Source of the DNA: Microbulbifer sp. MKSA007
GTDB lineage: Bacteria; Pseudomonadota; Gammaproteobacteria; Pseudomonadales; Cellvibrionaceae
Direction: 5' to 3'
DNA: 64,000 nucleotides
NCBI GenBank assembly: GCA_032615215.1
Contig: CP128433.1
Location: 1,261,501 to 1,325,500 of the forward strand
Position numbers and translations under genes: made by a program. Shown here in pieces: positions 9,745 to 20,242 of the stretch (within the stretch, counting starts at the first letter, position 1; every line of letters begins with the position of its first letter). Below the pieces are notes generated by a model, which did no database searches, was not told the origin of the DNA, and was given only the letters and a program-made list of their open reading frames with translations.

Positions 9745-11773
9745 TTGAAAATAAAGACCACGCTGATCAACATCTGCTGTTTAACGTTACTGTTGGTTGC
9801 GGGTCTCCCTGTAGCACAGGAGACGGCATCTGGTGATCACGTCAAGGTGCGTTGGCTGGCACCTGATACATTTCGCCAAGGAATGAGAGAGACGGTTGGA
9901 TTCTACTTTGAGGTAGATCCTGGATGGCATGTGTATTGGCGTAATGCTGGAGATTCAGGGGCGGCTCCACGATTTGATATGGAGGCTCAGGGCGCTTCAT
10001 TAGGGCCGATCGAATGGCCATTCCCAACGCGCCTCCGGGTAGAGCATCTTACTAACCTGGGGTACTCCGGGAATGTTGCCTACCTGTTCCAGCTCCTCCC
10101 AGATAAGCGCACGCAAGAGGTCATCCTGCATGCGGACCTGGAGTGGTTGGTTTGTAAAGTGGATTGCATACCGGGCTTTGCCACTATGAGCCTTGTACGG
10201 CCGGTTGCAGAGCAGGCGGCTTGGCCAGCTACAGATCTGGCGTTAAGGAATTACTTTGCCAACAGGCTTCCAGGGGGAGAAAGTGAGAGCCCGTGGCAAC
10301 CAGTATCCATTTCAGCACGAGGTAGTGAGCATATTACTTTGCAGCTCAGTGGGAATCGTAGCGATGAAATACCTAGTATTTTCCCCGTAAATGGTGACTT
10401 GTACTCTGCGTCTGAGCCAGAAGTTCAGCGCGAAGATGAAATTCTCCTCTACAAGTTCAAGCGTATGCCAGGCTCTGAGATTAGTGAAAGCAGCGATTTT
10501 GTGATTACAGACTCGAGCCGGGCCTGGAAAGTCTCTGCCCCCTCTTATCTCAAGGGGGAATTGAGACGAGCGCGACCTCTATATGGCTTTTACTTCTGTC
10601 AGCATTTATTGCCGGTATCCTATTGAATCTGATGCCCTGTGTTTTCCCGGTGCTGTCCATAAAGCTATTTGGACTGATTAACGGTGGTAATCGCCCAGCC
10701 GAACGTTTGCGAGAATCTTTCCTATATAGCGCCGGCATTATGGTGACTTTTCTTGCTTTGGGGCTTGCTTTATTGGCGCTACGCTGGGGAGGGTTGGCCG
10801 TTGGCTGGGGTTTTCAACTTCAGTCACCGGTTGTGGTAATTGGGTTAATTATGCTCTTCTGGCTGATGGCCCTATCCTTTAGCGGCTTTTTTGAGTTTGG
10901 GCACCGATTAATGGGGCTTGCTAGCTCCAGTAGCCGTGGCTCCTTTACCACCGGTGTTTTAGCTGTCTTTGTTGCCGCCCCCTGTACCGGTCCATTTATG
11001 GGAGCAGCTCTGGGAGCAGCGGTGGTGATTCCTCCACTTCAGGCTCTACTCATCTTCTTATGCCTCGGTTTAGGGCTCGCTGCGCCATTTATTTTGATGT
11101 GTGCAAGTCCTGTAATACTGAGGCATCTGCCAGCTCCAGGTCCATGGATGGAGAAGTTGCGTCAGTTTCTGGCATTTCCGCTTTACGCAACAGTGATATG
11201 GCTACTATGGATTTTAGGGCGCCTAGCTGGGGACTCTGGTTGGTTGGCCGGTTTAAGCCTGTTGCTCGTTGTTACTCTTGCAATCTGGCTAGTAAAAAAT
11301 TTTTCCAAAAGGGGGGAGCAGCGGGTCTGATTTGTGTCGCTGCTATTTTGCTAATATCTCTACCGGCAATCCGTATGGAGGGTGGTGAGCAACCTGCAGA
11401 AATGGCGTATGACTGGCATCGTTATGACAAGGCACTTTTGACGGAAGCCTTGGATAATGGGCGCCCTGTATTTATTGACTATACCGCAGCCTGGTGTATT
11501 ACCTGCCAGGTAAATAAAAAGCTGGTGCTTGATACCCCAAGTGTACAAGCATTATTTAAAAAGAATAACGTGCTTCTTATTCGGGCCGACTGGACGCGTT
11601 ATAACCCTGAAATTACCCAAGCTTTGCAGAATTTAGGGAGGAACTCTGTACCTGTATATGCATGGTATCCTGCAGGAGAGAAAAAACCAGAGTTACTTCC
11701 ACCACTGCTGCAAGAGTCTTTAATTGCAGCACTGTTTAGTAAGCACTTAACTGTTAATAGTGAGGATGGTTAA
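9745..11773 (+). CDS. scsB: ScsB/DsbD-like membrane thiol:disulfide reductase (two apparent frameshifts)
   Basis: Three consecutive frames make one protein. The signal peptide and periplasmic N domain (YWRNAGDSGAAP, CKVDC) end near 10620. The multi-pass CcdA/DsbD-type core (NLMPCVFPVLSIKL; APCTGPFMGAALG) runs to ~11325. A thioredoxin domain with WCITCQ runs to 11773. One extra G in the G5 run near 10555 joins frames 1 and 2, giving a membrane segment leading into NLMPC. One extra G in the G6 run near 11310 joins frames 2 and 3. Family role: carry electrons from cytoplasmic thioredoxin to periplasmic partners. Two homopolymer losses suggest sequencing error, though a true pseudogene is possible. 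Confidence 0.78.
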
Positions 11774-11775
11774 TT

Positions 11776-12402
11776 ATGAAATTATTTTTCAATGTGAATA
11801 ATTCGATACTTAGAGGAGTTTTGCTTTTATTCCTGATGTTGCCGAGTGTCGTGTTGGCAGCAGCCGTTCCTGGACAAAAAGCGCCAGAATTCTCAGTAGT
11901 GGATGCTGCGGGAAAAACTCACAATCTCTCCGATTACACAGGCCAATGGTTGGTTATTGAATGGTTTAATAAAGATTGCCCCTATGTCAGGAAACACTAT
12001 GGCAGTGGTAATATGCAGTCCCTTCAAAAAAGGTATACAGCACAGAAAGTAAATTGGCTCACGGTTATTTCTTCAGCTAAAGGAAAGCAGGGCTATTTGG
12101 AGCCAGAGCAGGCTATGGCAGTTGCACAGAGTCATAATCTCGGCGCAAGCGTACCCTTCTTGCTGGATACCTCTGGAGTTATGGGGCGTGCTTATGGGGC
12201 TAAAACTACTCCGCATATGTTTATCATTAATCCTCAGGGGGAAGTCGTATATGCTGGAGCCATTGATGATAATGACTCAGCCAATCCTGCGGTTATAGGC
12301 AGTTCACACAATTATGTTTCTGCTGCACTGGATGCTTCACTGAAGGGACTGGCTGTGCCCAAGTCCTCGTCGCGGGCTTATGGGTGTAGTGTGAAGTACT
12401 AA
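11776..12402 (+). CDS. Periplasmic redoxin (peroxiredoxin-like thioredoxin fold)
   Basis: 208 residues with a signal peptide (hydrophobic segment ending LAAAVPG). AhpC/TSA-type redoxin fold: PEFSVVDAAGKTHNL, then WFNKDCPYVRKHYG with a single cysteine at the active loop instead of CxxC, and KTTPHMFIINPQGEVVYAG around the cis-proline. It starts 2 bp after scsB and is followed 15 bp later by an ScsD-like gene, so it is likely a partner or substrate of ScsB. A Cys near the C terminus (AYGCSVKY) may be the resolving residue. Confidence 0.8.
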   Translation: MKLFFNVNNSILRGVLLLFLMLPSVVLAAAVPGQKAPEFSVVDAAGKTHNLSDYTGQWLVIEWFNKDCPYVRKHYGSGNMQSLQKRYTAQKVNWLTVISSAKGKQGYLEPEQAMAVAQSHNLGASVPFLLDTSGVMGRAYGAKTTPHMFIINPQGEVVYAGAIDDNDSANPAVIGSSHNYVSAALDASLKGLAVPKSSSRAYGCSVKY

Positions 12403-12417
12403 AGGAGTTTATTTGGG

Positions 12418-12921
12418 GTGGAAAAAGCTCGTTATAGCTACCTGGTTCAGGCGTTGATATTTATCACCTTGGCGGTACTAATGGTTACTGCCGTGGGTTA
12501 TTTCCACCAAAGAGATATCCCTGAGAACCAGGCCCCTCAGTTAGAGGGGCAATCGCTGCAGGGAAATCTTATTGACCTAAAGCAAATGTACCCCAAAGGG
12601 CCAGTATTAATTTACTTTTGGGCAACCTGGTGCCCCTATTGCCGGATAGTTTCCCCCGCTGTGACTGACCTGTCTCGGGATTACCAGGTTGTTGGTGTTG
12701 CGATGCAGTCTGGTACAGAAGAAGTGGTTACCGAATATATGCGGAATCACGAACTTGCTTTTCCTTCTCTAAATGATCCACATGGCGTTTTAAGCGCCCA
12801 ATGGGGCGTGAAAGTGACGCCAACCTTGCTGATTGTCGATACTGACGGGCGTGTTGCCTGGGTCACCACTGGCGCCACATCCAAGTTGGGTTTGCAGCTG
12901 CGCTTAAAGATGACAAAGTAG
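12418..12921 (+). CDS. scsD: ScsD-like membrane-anchored thioredoxin (protein disulfide oxidoreductase)
   Basis: 167 residues, matching ScsD length. One N-terminal membrane anchor (about residues 10-27), then a TlpA-like thioredoxin domain with WATWCPYCRIV (CPYC) and the cis-proline region VKVTPTLLIVDTDG. GTG start. It is the last gene of the three-gene operon; the domain faces the periplasm. In Salmonella the scs genes support copper tolerance; no copper gene is adjacent here, so that role is only a suggestion. Confidence 0.8.
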   Translation: MEKARYSYLVQALIFITLAVLMVTAVGYFHQRDIPENQAPQLEGQSLQGNLIDLKQMYPKGPVLIYFWATWCPYCRIVSPAVTDLSRDYQVVGVAMQSGTEEVVTEYMRNHELAFPSLNDPHGVLSAQWGVKVTPTLLIVDTDGRVAWVTTGATSKLGLQLRLKMTK

Positions 12922-13087
12922 TCTGTCACTATTAAGGTCACTGCGTCGTATTTAAGCTTATATCAAACTCTCTTTCCCTGAGCCTGGGATGGTTGGCGTT
13001 AAAATTTCCTAATTGCCGGGGAGGGCTGCCCTTATAGATATGCTTCTATAATTCCTTAAAGGTCTGTCTCTTGCGCTGGAGAGTGGC

Positions 13088-13909
13088 GTGTCGGTTATTG
13101 ATTCTTTTGACTATCAAGATCTGGATGCGCAAAGGGTCGGCCGTTTCGATTTTGGTATCAATACAACCTTTATTGTATATCGGTTGGGTGATACTATTAT
13201 CGATGCCGGCCCCAGTAACCAGTGGAAATACGTCAAGTGGTTTGTAAAAAATAAACCTTTTCGGCAATTGGTCCTCACCCATCACCACGAAGATCATAGT
13301 GGTAACGCCGGTGCAATTTATAAGCTTACCGGTATTCAACCAAGAGCCCCTAAGGCGACAGTAGAGATACTAAAGAGAGGCTTTCGGATACCTCCAATAC
13401 AGATGCTGATTTGGGGAAGGGCCGGGCGCGCAGAAGCTGCTCCACTACCGGAAGATTTGAGATTTTCCGGGGAAAAAGTAGTGGTTATCCCCGCACCTGG
13501 GCATGCTAAAGATATGACCTGTTATCTGGTTCAGGATCGAGGGTGGATATTCACTGCTGATTTGTATGTAGCTAGTAAGTTAAAGCTGTTGCGTAAAGAT
13601 GAAAGTATTCCAATTTTAATGCACAGTATCAAAAAAGTGCTCACTTATGATTTTGATATTATATTTTGCCCTCATAGAGGGATTGTGGAAAAAGGGAAAG
13701 TTCGCTTGCAAGCCAAGTATGATTATTTATTAAATCTTGCAACTGAAGCACGGGATTTGGACCGGCAAGGTTTGCCTCTTGGTGAGATTACCCACCGGCT
13801 ATTGGGAAGAGAAAACATGATGAGTGTCGTGTCTGGTTTTAATTTCAGTAAGAGGAACTTGATTGCCTCCTGCATGCGCTTTGACCCTACAGAAGTATCT
13901 GATTATTGA
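13088..13909 (+). CDS. Metallo-beta-lactamase-fold hydrolase
   Basis: 273 residues with GTG start. The zinc-binding HHHEDH motif lies near residue 60, a second-site His in IPAPGHAKDM, and the bridging Asp in IFTADLYV, followed by FCPHRGIV: the glyoxalase II/RNase Z-like MBL arrangement. There is no signal peptide, so it is probably cytoplasmic. The substrate is unknown; a lactamase role is not implied. Confidence 0.83.
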   Translation: MSVIDSFDYQDLDAQRVGRFDFGINTTFIVYRLGDTIIDAGPSNQWKYVKWFVKNKPFRQLVLTHHHEDHSGNAGAIYKLTGIQPRAPKATVEILKRGFRIPPIQMLIWGRAGRAEAAPLPEDLRFSGEKVVVIPAPGHAKDMTCYLVQDRGWIFTADLYVASKLKLLRKDESIPILMHSIKKVLTYDFDIIFCPHRGIVEKGKVRLQAKYDYLLNLATEARDLDRQGLPLGEITHRLLGRENMMSVVSGFNFSKRNLIASCMRFDPTEVSDY

Positions 13910-14110
13910 TTTCTCACTAAAAAAAAGAAAAATAGTAAATTGCTTCCGTATGCAATTTGCATTGAGCGCCGAATTTAAACAGAAAGTACAAATTGGTACT
14001 TCTAAATAAGTTGTCGGTATTCTTGGTCTCTTTTTATTTGCAGTCAGTCTTTCGAATCGCTCATGTTAGTATTCGCAACATGTATTAAGGGATATCAAGT
14101 GAGTTTGAAG

Positions 14111-14806
14111 ATGAAGAAGATTGGCCTTTTGGGTGGAATGAGTTGGGAGAGTACGGCAATTTATTATCGCCTGATTAATGAAGGAATTGCTCAAAGGTTA
14201 GGAGGGCTGCACTCGGCCGAAATTCTACTTTATAGCGTCGATTTTGAAAAAATTGCACGGTTACAAATGGAGGGTGATTGGGCTCAGGCAGGTAAGCTAT
14301 TGGTTGAGGCGGCAATATGCCTGGAAAAAGCCGGTGCTGAGGGAATTTTATTGTGCACTAATACTATGCATAAAGTAGCTGGAGATATTATCGAGACTCT
14401 TGATGTACCTTTTTTACATATTGGTGATGCTACAGCTGAAGCACTTAAGAACAGAGGGATAAAGACCGTCGGCTTGTTGGCGACAGCTTTTACTATGGAG
14501 CAAGATTTCTATCGTGGCTATATGCAGGAAAAGTATGGGATTGAGGTTTTGATTCCGGAGCCTAGCGATAGAGAGATAGTCCACAGGGTTATTTACGAAG
14601 AGCTCTGTAAGGGGAGAGTCCTTAACAGTTCAAAAATGGAATTTATTCGTATTGTGGATTTGCTATCCAATCGAGGTGCCGAAGGTGTGATCCTAGGGTG
14701 TACAGAGATTTGCATGTTGCTTTCGCAAGAGGATACCTCTACTCACCTGATGAACTCCACAGAGATTCACGCTCAAGCCGCAATAAAGTTCGCACTTGAT
14801 TGTTGA
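14111..14806 (+). CDS. Aspartate/glutamate racemase family protein
   Basis: About 231 residues from the ATG at 14111, which gives the family's normal start MKKIGLLGGMSWEST; the 16 residues before it in the frame look like leader sequence. Two catalytic cysteines are visible: LCTNTMHKVA (about residue 83) and ILGCTEICML (about residue 195), as in cofactor-independent aspartate racemases (YgeA type). It interconverts L- and D-amino acids. Monocistronic. Confidence 0.86.
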   Translation: MKKIGLLGGMSWESTAIYYRLINEGIAQRLGGLHSAEILLYSVDFEKIARLQMEGDWAQAGKLLVEAAICLEKAGAEGILLCTNTMHKVAGDIIETLDVPFLHIGDATAEALKNRGIKTVGLLATAFTMEQDFYRGYMQEKYGIEVLIPEPSDREIVHRVIYEELCKGRVLNSSKMEFIRIVDLLSNRGAEGVILGCTEICMLLSQEDTSTHLMNSTEIHAQAAIKFALDC

Positions 14807-15572
14807 ATAGTGTTGCTAGGTTTACTTAGAGATATCTTTGTCAACCAAAAGTTAGACTGATGCTCCACTGTGACATCCATTAAAGCCACTCTACTAGCTT
14901 CGAAGCGTATCAGTGGGTGGTTTTTTTATAACACAAATCTACTCTTGTTAGGTTTGCTTGTCCCATATTCGTTAGTTTTTTAGTATTAACCTCTTTTGTT
15001 AAGTGGGTTTTCTGTGGATGTTTGTCTGTGAGTTAGAGCTAACAATATAAAATATCTTCACAGTATTTGTTTGTGGAAATGATATTTATCATGTTTATTA
15101 CGGTAGGCTAAGGTTATTTTTTTACCTCAAATCATCAAATAAGTTTCATTTGTCCTCTGTAGAAGTTATTATTTGGGATATACCCTGCTTGTGTATGTGC
15201 GCTCTATTTTGCTCCCTCTTGTAATTAAATTTAATTTAATCATCTAATTATATTTATTTTATTTTTGGCAGTTTTGTCAGTATTTACATTTTTAGTCGTT
15301 CTTAATTTTTAAATTGCCTTTTTTGCTCTTGCAAATTGTAGTTTTTCTGGCATTTTCTCTGGTTGTCACACTTCTTGCAGTGAATGTATTGGTGGTAACC
15401 TCCCTCTGCATAAGCGAGCTTTCAAGTGCGTAAAAAATTTTTATTGATCTCCTGGAGCACTACCTTAATTAGCCAATTTATTTTTGCTGTAACGCACAAA
15501 TTGGTTTAAGTGAAAGCTGGTTGATTTGGCTCGGAAGAAAATAAGAGATAACTAAAACAGGGTATTTCTCCT
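14807..15572. other. AT-rich intergenic region upstream of the TonB receptor
   Basis: 766 bp, very T-rich on the plus strand, with no credible gene. A 14-bp palindrome (ATGATA-TT-TATCAT, near 15078-15091) is the only clear element and lies about 480 bp upstream of the receptor start. Probably contains the receptor promoter and a long leader. Confidence 0.45.
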
Positions 15573-18050
15573 ATGAATGAAAAAAAGAAGCGCTGGCTTA
15601 CGGCCTGTGGCGCTCCCTCTCTGCTGGCAGCTTCGATTGCTGCATTAAGCAGTCCCACTTTTGCTGAAGATGCACTCCTTGAGGAAGTGATAACAATCGG
15701 TACCCGTGTTGAAGGGCGTTCCGCTACAGATTCCTCCGCTCCCATCGATATCGTGACCGGAGAAGAATTTGTAAACCAGGGTGATGGAGATCTCAGTAAC
15801 CTGCTTAGAAACGTTGTTCCATCCTACAACGTTAATGCAAAGCCAATTTCTGATGCTGCCTCAATCGTTCGCCCTGCAAACCTGCGTGGACTGCCACCCG
15901 ATAGCACACTGGTTCTGGTAAATGGTAAGCGTCGCCATCGCGCTGCCGTCATTTCCTTCCTCGGAAGTGGTGTTTCAGATGGTGCCCAGGGGCCAGATAT
16001 CTCTGCAATTCCGGCGATTGCTCTGAAACAGGTTGAGGTCCTGCGTGACGGTGCCGCAGCCCAATATGGCTCCGATGCGATTGCCGGCGTTATCAACTTT
16101 CAGTTAAAGGATGCAGCTGAGGGCGGCACGGTTGAAGCCAAGTATGCTACTACCGCTGAAGGTGATGGTGATCAGAGTACGATAGCGGCGAATTTTGGCC
16201 TGCCTCTGACAGACTCTGGTTTTGTGAATGTCAGCCTTGAGTATCGTGAGCAGGATTCTACCAGCCGCAGTGTGCAGCGGGATGATGCAGCCCAGTTGAT
16301 CGCCGATGGCAATACCTATGTTGCCAATCCTGCGCAGATCTGGGGCCAGCCAGAAGTTAATGACGATACCAAGTTCTTTGTTAACAGTGCCATAGAGCTA
16401 AATGATACTGCTGAGCTGTATGCCTTTGGTAACTATGCCAGCCGCGAAACAGATGGGGGCTTTTACTTCCGGAACCCGGAAACTCGTCCCGGCGTTTATG
16501 CGCTTGATGATGAGCCCTTAATTGGTGATCTGGATGCTAGCAATGGTATCTATGATTGTATTGGCATGACCCATGAGGAAGCACAGTCTAGTGATGAGTG
16601 CTTCTCATACACCGAAATGTTCCCAGGCGGATTTACTCCGCGCTTTGGCGGTGAGCTAGAGGACTACTCAGCAGTATTTGGTGTTCGTGGTGAATTTGCA
16701 AATGGCATTGGCTACGACGTAAGTGCCAGTACCGGTCACAACGAAGTAGACTTTTTAATCTACAACACCGTCAATGCCACGCTCGGACCTGACAGCCCGA
16801 CCAGATTTAGCCCTGGTGGTTATATACAGGAAGAAAACAACTTCAATATCGATTTGACTAAGAGCATTGAACTTGCCGGAATGCCTCTGTTCATGGCCAC
16901 GGGCTTTGAATGGCGTGAAGAAGAGTTTGAGGTCAAACAGGGTGATACTGCCTCCTGGCAAGTTGGTGATCTGGCGGAGCAGGGTTTCCTGATTGGTTCG
17001 AATGGATTCTCTGGTTTTGGTCCTGAGGTTGTAGGCACATTTGACCGGGATAATATTGCACTTTACACCGACTTCGAACTCGAAGTCGTCGAAGCTCTTC
17101 GATTAGGTGCGGCACTGCGTTGGGAAGACTTCTCTGATTTCGGAGATACTTCCAATTTCAAATTGTCAGCCCACTATACAATCAACGATGTGATTGCCCT
17201 GCGCTCTACGCTGAGCACCGGTTTCCGTGCTCCGACACCAGGTCAGTCCAACATTACCAATGTCACTACGGCTTATACCAATGGCGCATTGGCTAACCGG
17301 GGAACTATACCGGCAACCAACCCCATTGCTGTATTGAAAGGCGGTAAGCAGCTGCAGCCAGAGGAGTCTCAGAGCTTTACTTTCGGTACAATTATTGCCG
17401 CAGGTGATTGGGATATTACCCTGGATTACTTCCTCATCGAGGTGACAGATCGAATCACTCAATCTGCTAACCAGGAACTGACCGATGAAGAGCGGGATCA
17501 GTTGGTTCAGGATGGCATCAGTGGTGCTGATTCCCTTGAATATTTCCGTTTCTACACCAATGACTTCGATACCCAAACCCAGGGTGTTGACTTGGTGGCG
17601 ACTTACCCACTCGGTGATGCAACAGATTTCAACCTGGCTTTCAACTGGACGGAAACAGAAGTTACCGATTTCAGTACGGATACCATGGATGAAATGCGTA
17701 TCAGGCAGCTGGAGGATGGCTTACCAGAGGTGCGCGGTAATGCATCTGTTACCCATAGTGGTGACAGCTGGCGGGGCCTAGTGCGACTCAACTACTACGG
17801 TAGCTACTGGGAAGCACATTTGGACGATTACAGCTTGCCCATTGATGCCGGTGATGAATGGACTGTGGATATTGAGGCTGCTTATGACTTCAATGATTCC
17901 ATGACCTTGATTGCCGGTGCGGAAAACGTATTCAACAACTACCCGGATAAAAACCCCTGGTCCGGTGTTGCTGGAGCGGAATATCCGGAAACGGCACCTA
18001 TGGGATTCAATGGAGCTCTGTACTACGTAAGAGCGCAGTATGAGTTCTAA
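15573..18050 (+). CDS. TonB-dependent outer-membrane receptor
   Basis: 825 residues. Signal peptide ending at SPTFAED; TonB-box-like LEEVITIGTR; plug domain (about residues 45-165, with NLRGLPPDSTLVLVNGKRR and VLRDGAAAQYGSDAIAGV); a 22-strand barrel after that, ending in the aromatic C terminus YYVRAQYEF needed for BAM insertion. It imports an unidentified ligand using TonB energy. No neighbouring transporter or enzyme indicates the substrate. Confidence 0.9.
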   Translation: MNEKKKRWLTACGAPSLLAASIAALSSPTFAEDALLEEVITIGTRVEGRSATDSSAPIDIVTGEEFVNQGDGDLSNLLRNVVPSYNVNAKPISDAASIVRPANLRGLPPDSTLVLVNGKRRHRAAVISFLGSGVSDGAQGPDISAIPAIALKQVEVLRDGAAAQYGSDAIAGVINFQLKDAAEGGTVEAKYATTAEGDGDQSTIAANFGLPLTDSGFVNVSLEYREQDSTSRSVQRDDAAQLIADGNTYVANPAQIWGQPEVNDDTKFFVNSAIELNDTAELYAFGNYASRETDGGFYFRNPETRPGVYALDDEPLIGDLDASNGIYDCIGMTHEEAQSSDECFSYTEMFPGGFTPRFGGELEDYSAVFGVRGEFANGIGYDVSASTGHNEVDFLIYNTVNATLGPDSPTRFSPGGYIQEENNFNIDLTKSIELAGMPLFMATGFEWREEEFEVKQGDTASWQVGDLAEQGFLIGSNGFSGFGPEVVGTFDRDNIALYTDFELEVVEALRLGAALRWEDFSDFGDTSNFKLSAHYTINDVIALRSTLSTGFRAPTPGQSNITNVTTAYTNGALANRGTIPATNPIAVLKGGKQLQPEESQSFTFGTIIAAGDWDITLDYFLIEVTDRITQSANQELTDEERDQLVQDGISGADSLEYFRFYTNDFDTQTQGVDLVATYPLGDATDFNLAFNWTETEVTDFSTDTMDEMRIRQLEDGLPEVRGNASVTHSGDSWRGLVRLNYYGSYWEAHLDDYSLPIDAGDEWTVDIEAAYDFNDSMTLIAGAENVFNNYPDKNPWSGVAGAEYPETAPMGFNGALYYVRAQYEF

Positions 18051-18141
18051 GTAATCCCAGCTGTAGCTGGAATTTTGTAGCTGGCTAACCTTGGGTTTCT
18101 TAATACCGGGTTAGCCGACTGCAGAATTATGTGACGATTAG

Positions 18142-18167
18142 ATCCCGCTGTAAGTAGCGGGATTTTT
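18142..18167. terminator. Rho-independent terminator, probably bidirectional
   Basis: ATCCCGCT and AGCGGGAT form a perfect 8-bp stem with a 6-nt loop, followed by TTTTT on the plus strand. It lies after the TonB receptor and at the 3' end of the convergent ferritin-like gene. Confidence 0.8.
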
Positions 18168-18624
18168 ACATATCCCACAGTGAATTTGTGGCCATAGATA
18201 AGGTAATTCTTTCCTTATCTTGTATTTGCTTTAGGTCTTCAAACACCTCTTTCACCTCCATCGACTCAATTGCACCATACACCGCCTGATAGAGTTCTGA
18301 GAAATAGCGATCTACCTCTCGTCCCATATTATTAATTTCACGAATTGTCGGTGGATCACTCAGATTGAGGCGGCGAATAAAGTCATTGGCACTTTCTTCA
18401 TGGGTGTATTGCAACCATGTCTTCATCACCTTATTTTGCGCTACATCATTGTAGTTCTGCAGGTTTTTCGCCATTCTCTGCTCATGCTCAAGCATGTGTT
18501 TTAATAGCAATTGGGTTCGGTAGTCCTCTGATTTTTCCAGTAAGGTCTCGTAAACAGCTGCCATTTCCAGGTGAAATCTCTCAGCATCCTTGATGACTTC
18601 AAATGCTTGTTTGAAAGTCTTCAT
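18166..18624 (-). CDS. Ferritin-like/rubrerythrin-like helical protein
   Basis: 152 residues, almost all predicted helix. Glu and His residues are spaced as in ferritin-like proteins (ERFHLEMAAVYE near residue 16; HMLEHEQRM near residue 47), but a full set of di-iron ligands cannot be confirmed. Role unknown. It lies downstream of nuoN in the same direction but about 70 bp away and is likely separate. Confidence 0.6.
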   Translation of the reverse strand: MKTFKQAFEVIKDAERFHLEMAAVYETLLEKSEDYRTQLLLKHMLEHEQRMAKNLQNYNDVAQNKVMKTWLQYTHEESANDFIRRLNLSDPPTIREINNMGREVDRYFSELYQAVYGAIESMEVKEVFEDLKQIQDKERITLSMATNSLWDM

Positions 18625-18697
18625 AGTAAGTACCCTCTGATGACCAGGCTATTGCCTGGGCTTTAAAATATTTTTACATCAGCACTCGCTCTCTACT

Positions 18698-20242
18698 TTA
18701 TATAGCATTTATCCAGTTAATAAGGACCTGTGGAAATATTCCGAAAAAAACCAGTACGGCAGCGAGAGTTGCGATTAAAAACTGCCCTGAAGTGGTAATT
18801 TGTAACGTTTCGCTGTTACTGCTAGTGTCAATGGCATCTCTTTGTACCATCGTAAGTAGAAGACGAAGGTAATAGAAGAGGCCCAATGCACTACCAATAA
18901 CCACACCAGCGAGAAGAGCCCACATTTTTCCTTCAACACCTGCGGTAAAGACGTAAAACTTCCCAATAAACCCAATAGTTAAGGGAATTCCAGCCAGAGA
19001 TAACAGCATTAGAGCAAGACAGCTCGCCAGCCATGGACTACGCCAGAGTAATCCCCGGTAAAAGTCTCTGTGATAGGGATCATCTGCACTGTCGGTCACG
19101 TCACTGACATTTGTTCCATGGGTTAGTTGGGCGGCCTCCACTGAATCAGCTATCAGGCCAACGATTGCAAAGGCTCCTAGTGTAGTAATGACATAGGCGA
19201 CCATATAATAAATAACCGCCTCTGTACCAAACGCGCTATTGCCGATGATAAACGCCACAATTAAATAGCCTATATGGCCGATTGAGGAGTAGGCCAGCAG
19301 CCTTTTGATATTGTTTTGCATCAGGGCCAATAAATTTCCTATCAGCATGCTGGCTATGGCGGCGATTGTCAGTAAATCAATAAGAATAGGGCTCTGGTAG
19401 AGATTTAAGGTATTAAAGAATCGCAACAGAAAGGCAATTACGGCTGTTTTTCCCACTGTGGCGATCAACGCCGTCGTAGGCGTAGGTGCGCCCTGGAATA
19501 CATCGGGTGTCCAGATATGAAATGGAACCAGTGATAACTTGAAAGCAACAGAAATGACCAGCAGAGTGGCGCCGGTTGCAAAAAGAGCAGAAGTCTGTGA
19601 AAGATCCTGTATCCGTGTAGCGATACTGCCAAAGTCCAGTGCCCCAGACGCCGCATAAATTAATGCGATACCGAATAGCCCGAGAGCGGTAGAAAGTGCT
19701 GAAAGGATTAAGTATTTAAAGGCAGATTCCAGGGAATTTACTTGATCTTTGCTTGAGGATAAATTGCCAGTAACCGCAAATCCCAACAGTGGATAAAGTG
19801 CGAGGCTAATTAATTCTATACCGAGGAAAAAGGTGGCAAAGTGGCTGGCAAATACCAGGGTGCTTGCTCCCAAAATGGCAAGTAAAAGTAGTATATAAAA
19901 CTCTTCTGGATAGCTATCCGGGTTTCTATTCAGGTCACACCGAAGTTTTAAGTAGTTGTATCCCATAACGCTGACGGCTATGGCGGTAACTAATATCAGC
20001 AGACAGAAGAACAATGAGTTGTAGTCAATCGAGAGTAGGGCAGTCACTTGAATGGACCCGTTATTGCCCGATAGGGTGGCTCCAACCCAGAAACAGGCAA
20101 TGATAGCGGCTACCAAAGTGATAAGAGTTGTAACCAGAGCGCCCGCATGATTTCTCCAGAAGGATACTTGGAGCAGCAAAATTACAATACCGGCACTAAT
20201 CAGTAAAAGCGGTAGGATAGAAAATAGTTCTTGGGCACTCAT
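18698..20242 (-). CDS. nuoN: NADH-quinone oxidoreductase subunit N
   Basis: 514 residues of about 14 membrane helices; antiporter-like proton channel. Conserved segments include FFLGIELISLALY and SFKLSLVPFHIWTPDVFQG. The start overlaps the nuoM stop (ATGA). Last gene of the complex I operon. Confidence 0.95.
   Translation of the reverse strand: MSAQELFSILPLLLISAGIVILLLQVSFWRNHAGALVTTLITLVAAIIACFWVGATLSGNNGSIQVTALLSIDYNSLFFCLLILVTAIAVSVMGYNYLKLRCDLNRNPDSYPEEFYILLLLAILGASTLVFASHFATFFLGIELISLALYPLLGFAVTGNLSSSKDQVNSLESAFKYLILSALSTALGLFGIALIYAASGALDFGSIATRIQDLSQTSALFATGATLLVISVAFKLSLVPFHIWTPDVFQGAPTPTTALIATVGKTAVIAFLLRFFNTLNLYQSPILIDLLTIAAIASMLIGNLLALMQNNIKRLLAYSSIGHIGYLIVAFIIGNSAFGTEAVIYYMVAYVITTLGAFAIVGLIADSVEAAQLTHGTNVSDVTDSADDPYHRDFYRGLLWRSPWLASCLALMLLSLAGIPLTIGFIGKFYVFTAGVEGKMWALLAGVVIGSALGLFYYLRLLLTMVQRDAIDTSSNSETLQITTSGQFLIATLAAVLVFFGIFPQVLINWINAI

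Noticed and set aside
15078..15091. Fur-like palindrome ATGATATTTATCAT upstream of the TonB receptor
   Set aside because: Too short against the 19-bp Fur consensus and about 480 bp from the start codon; kept only as a note in the intergenic entry.
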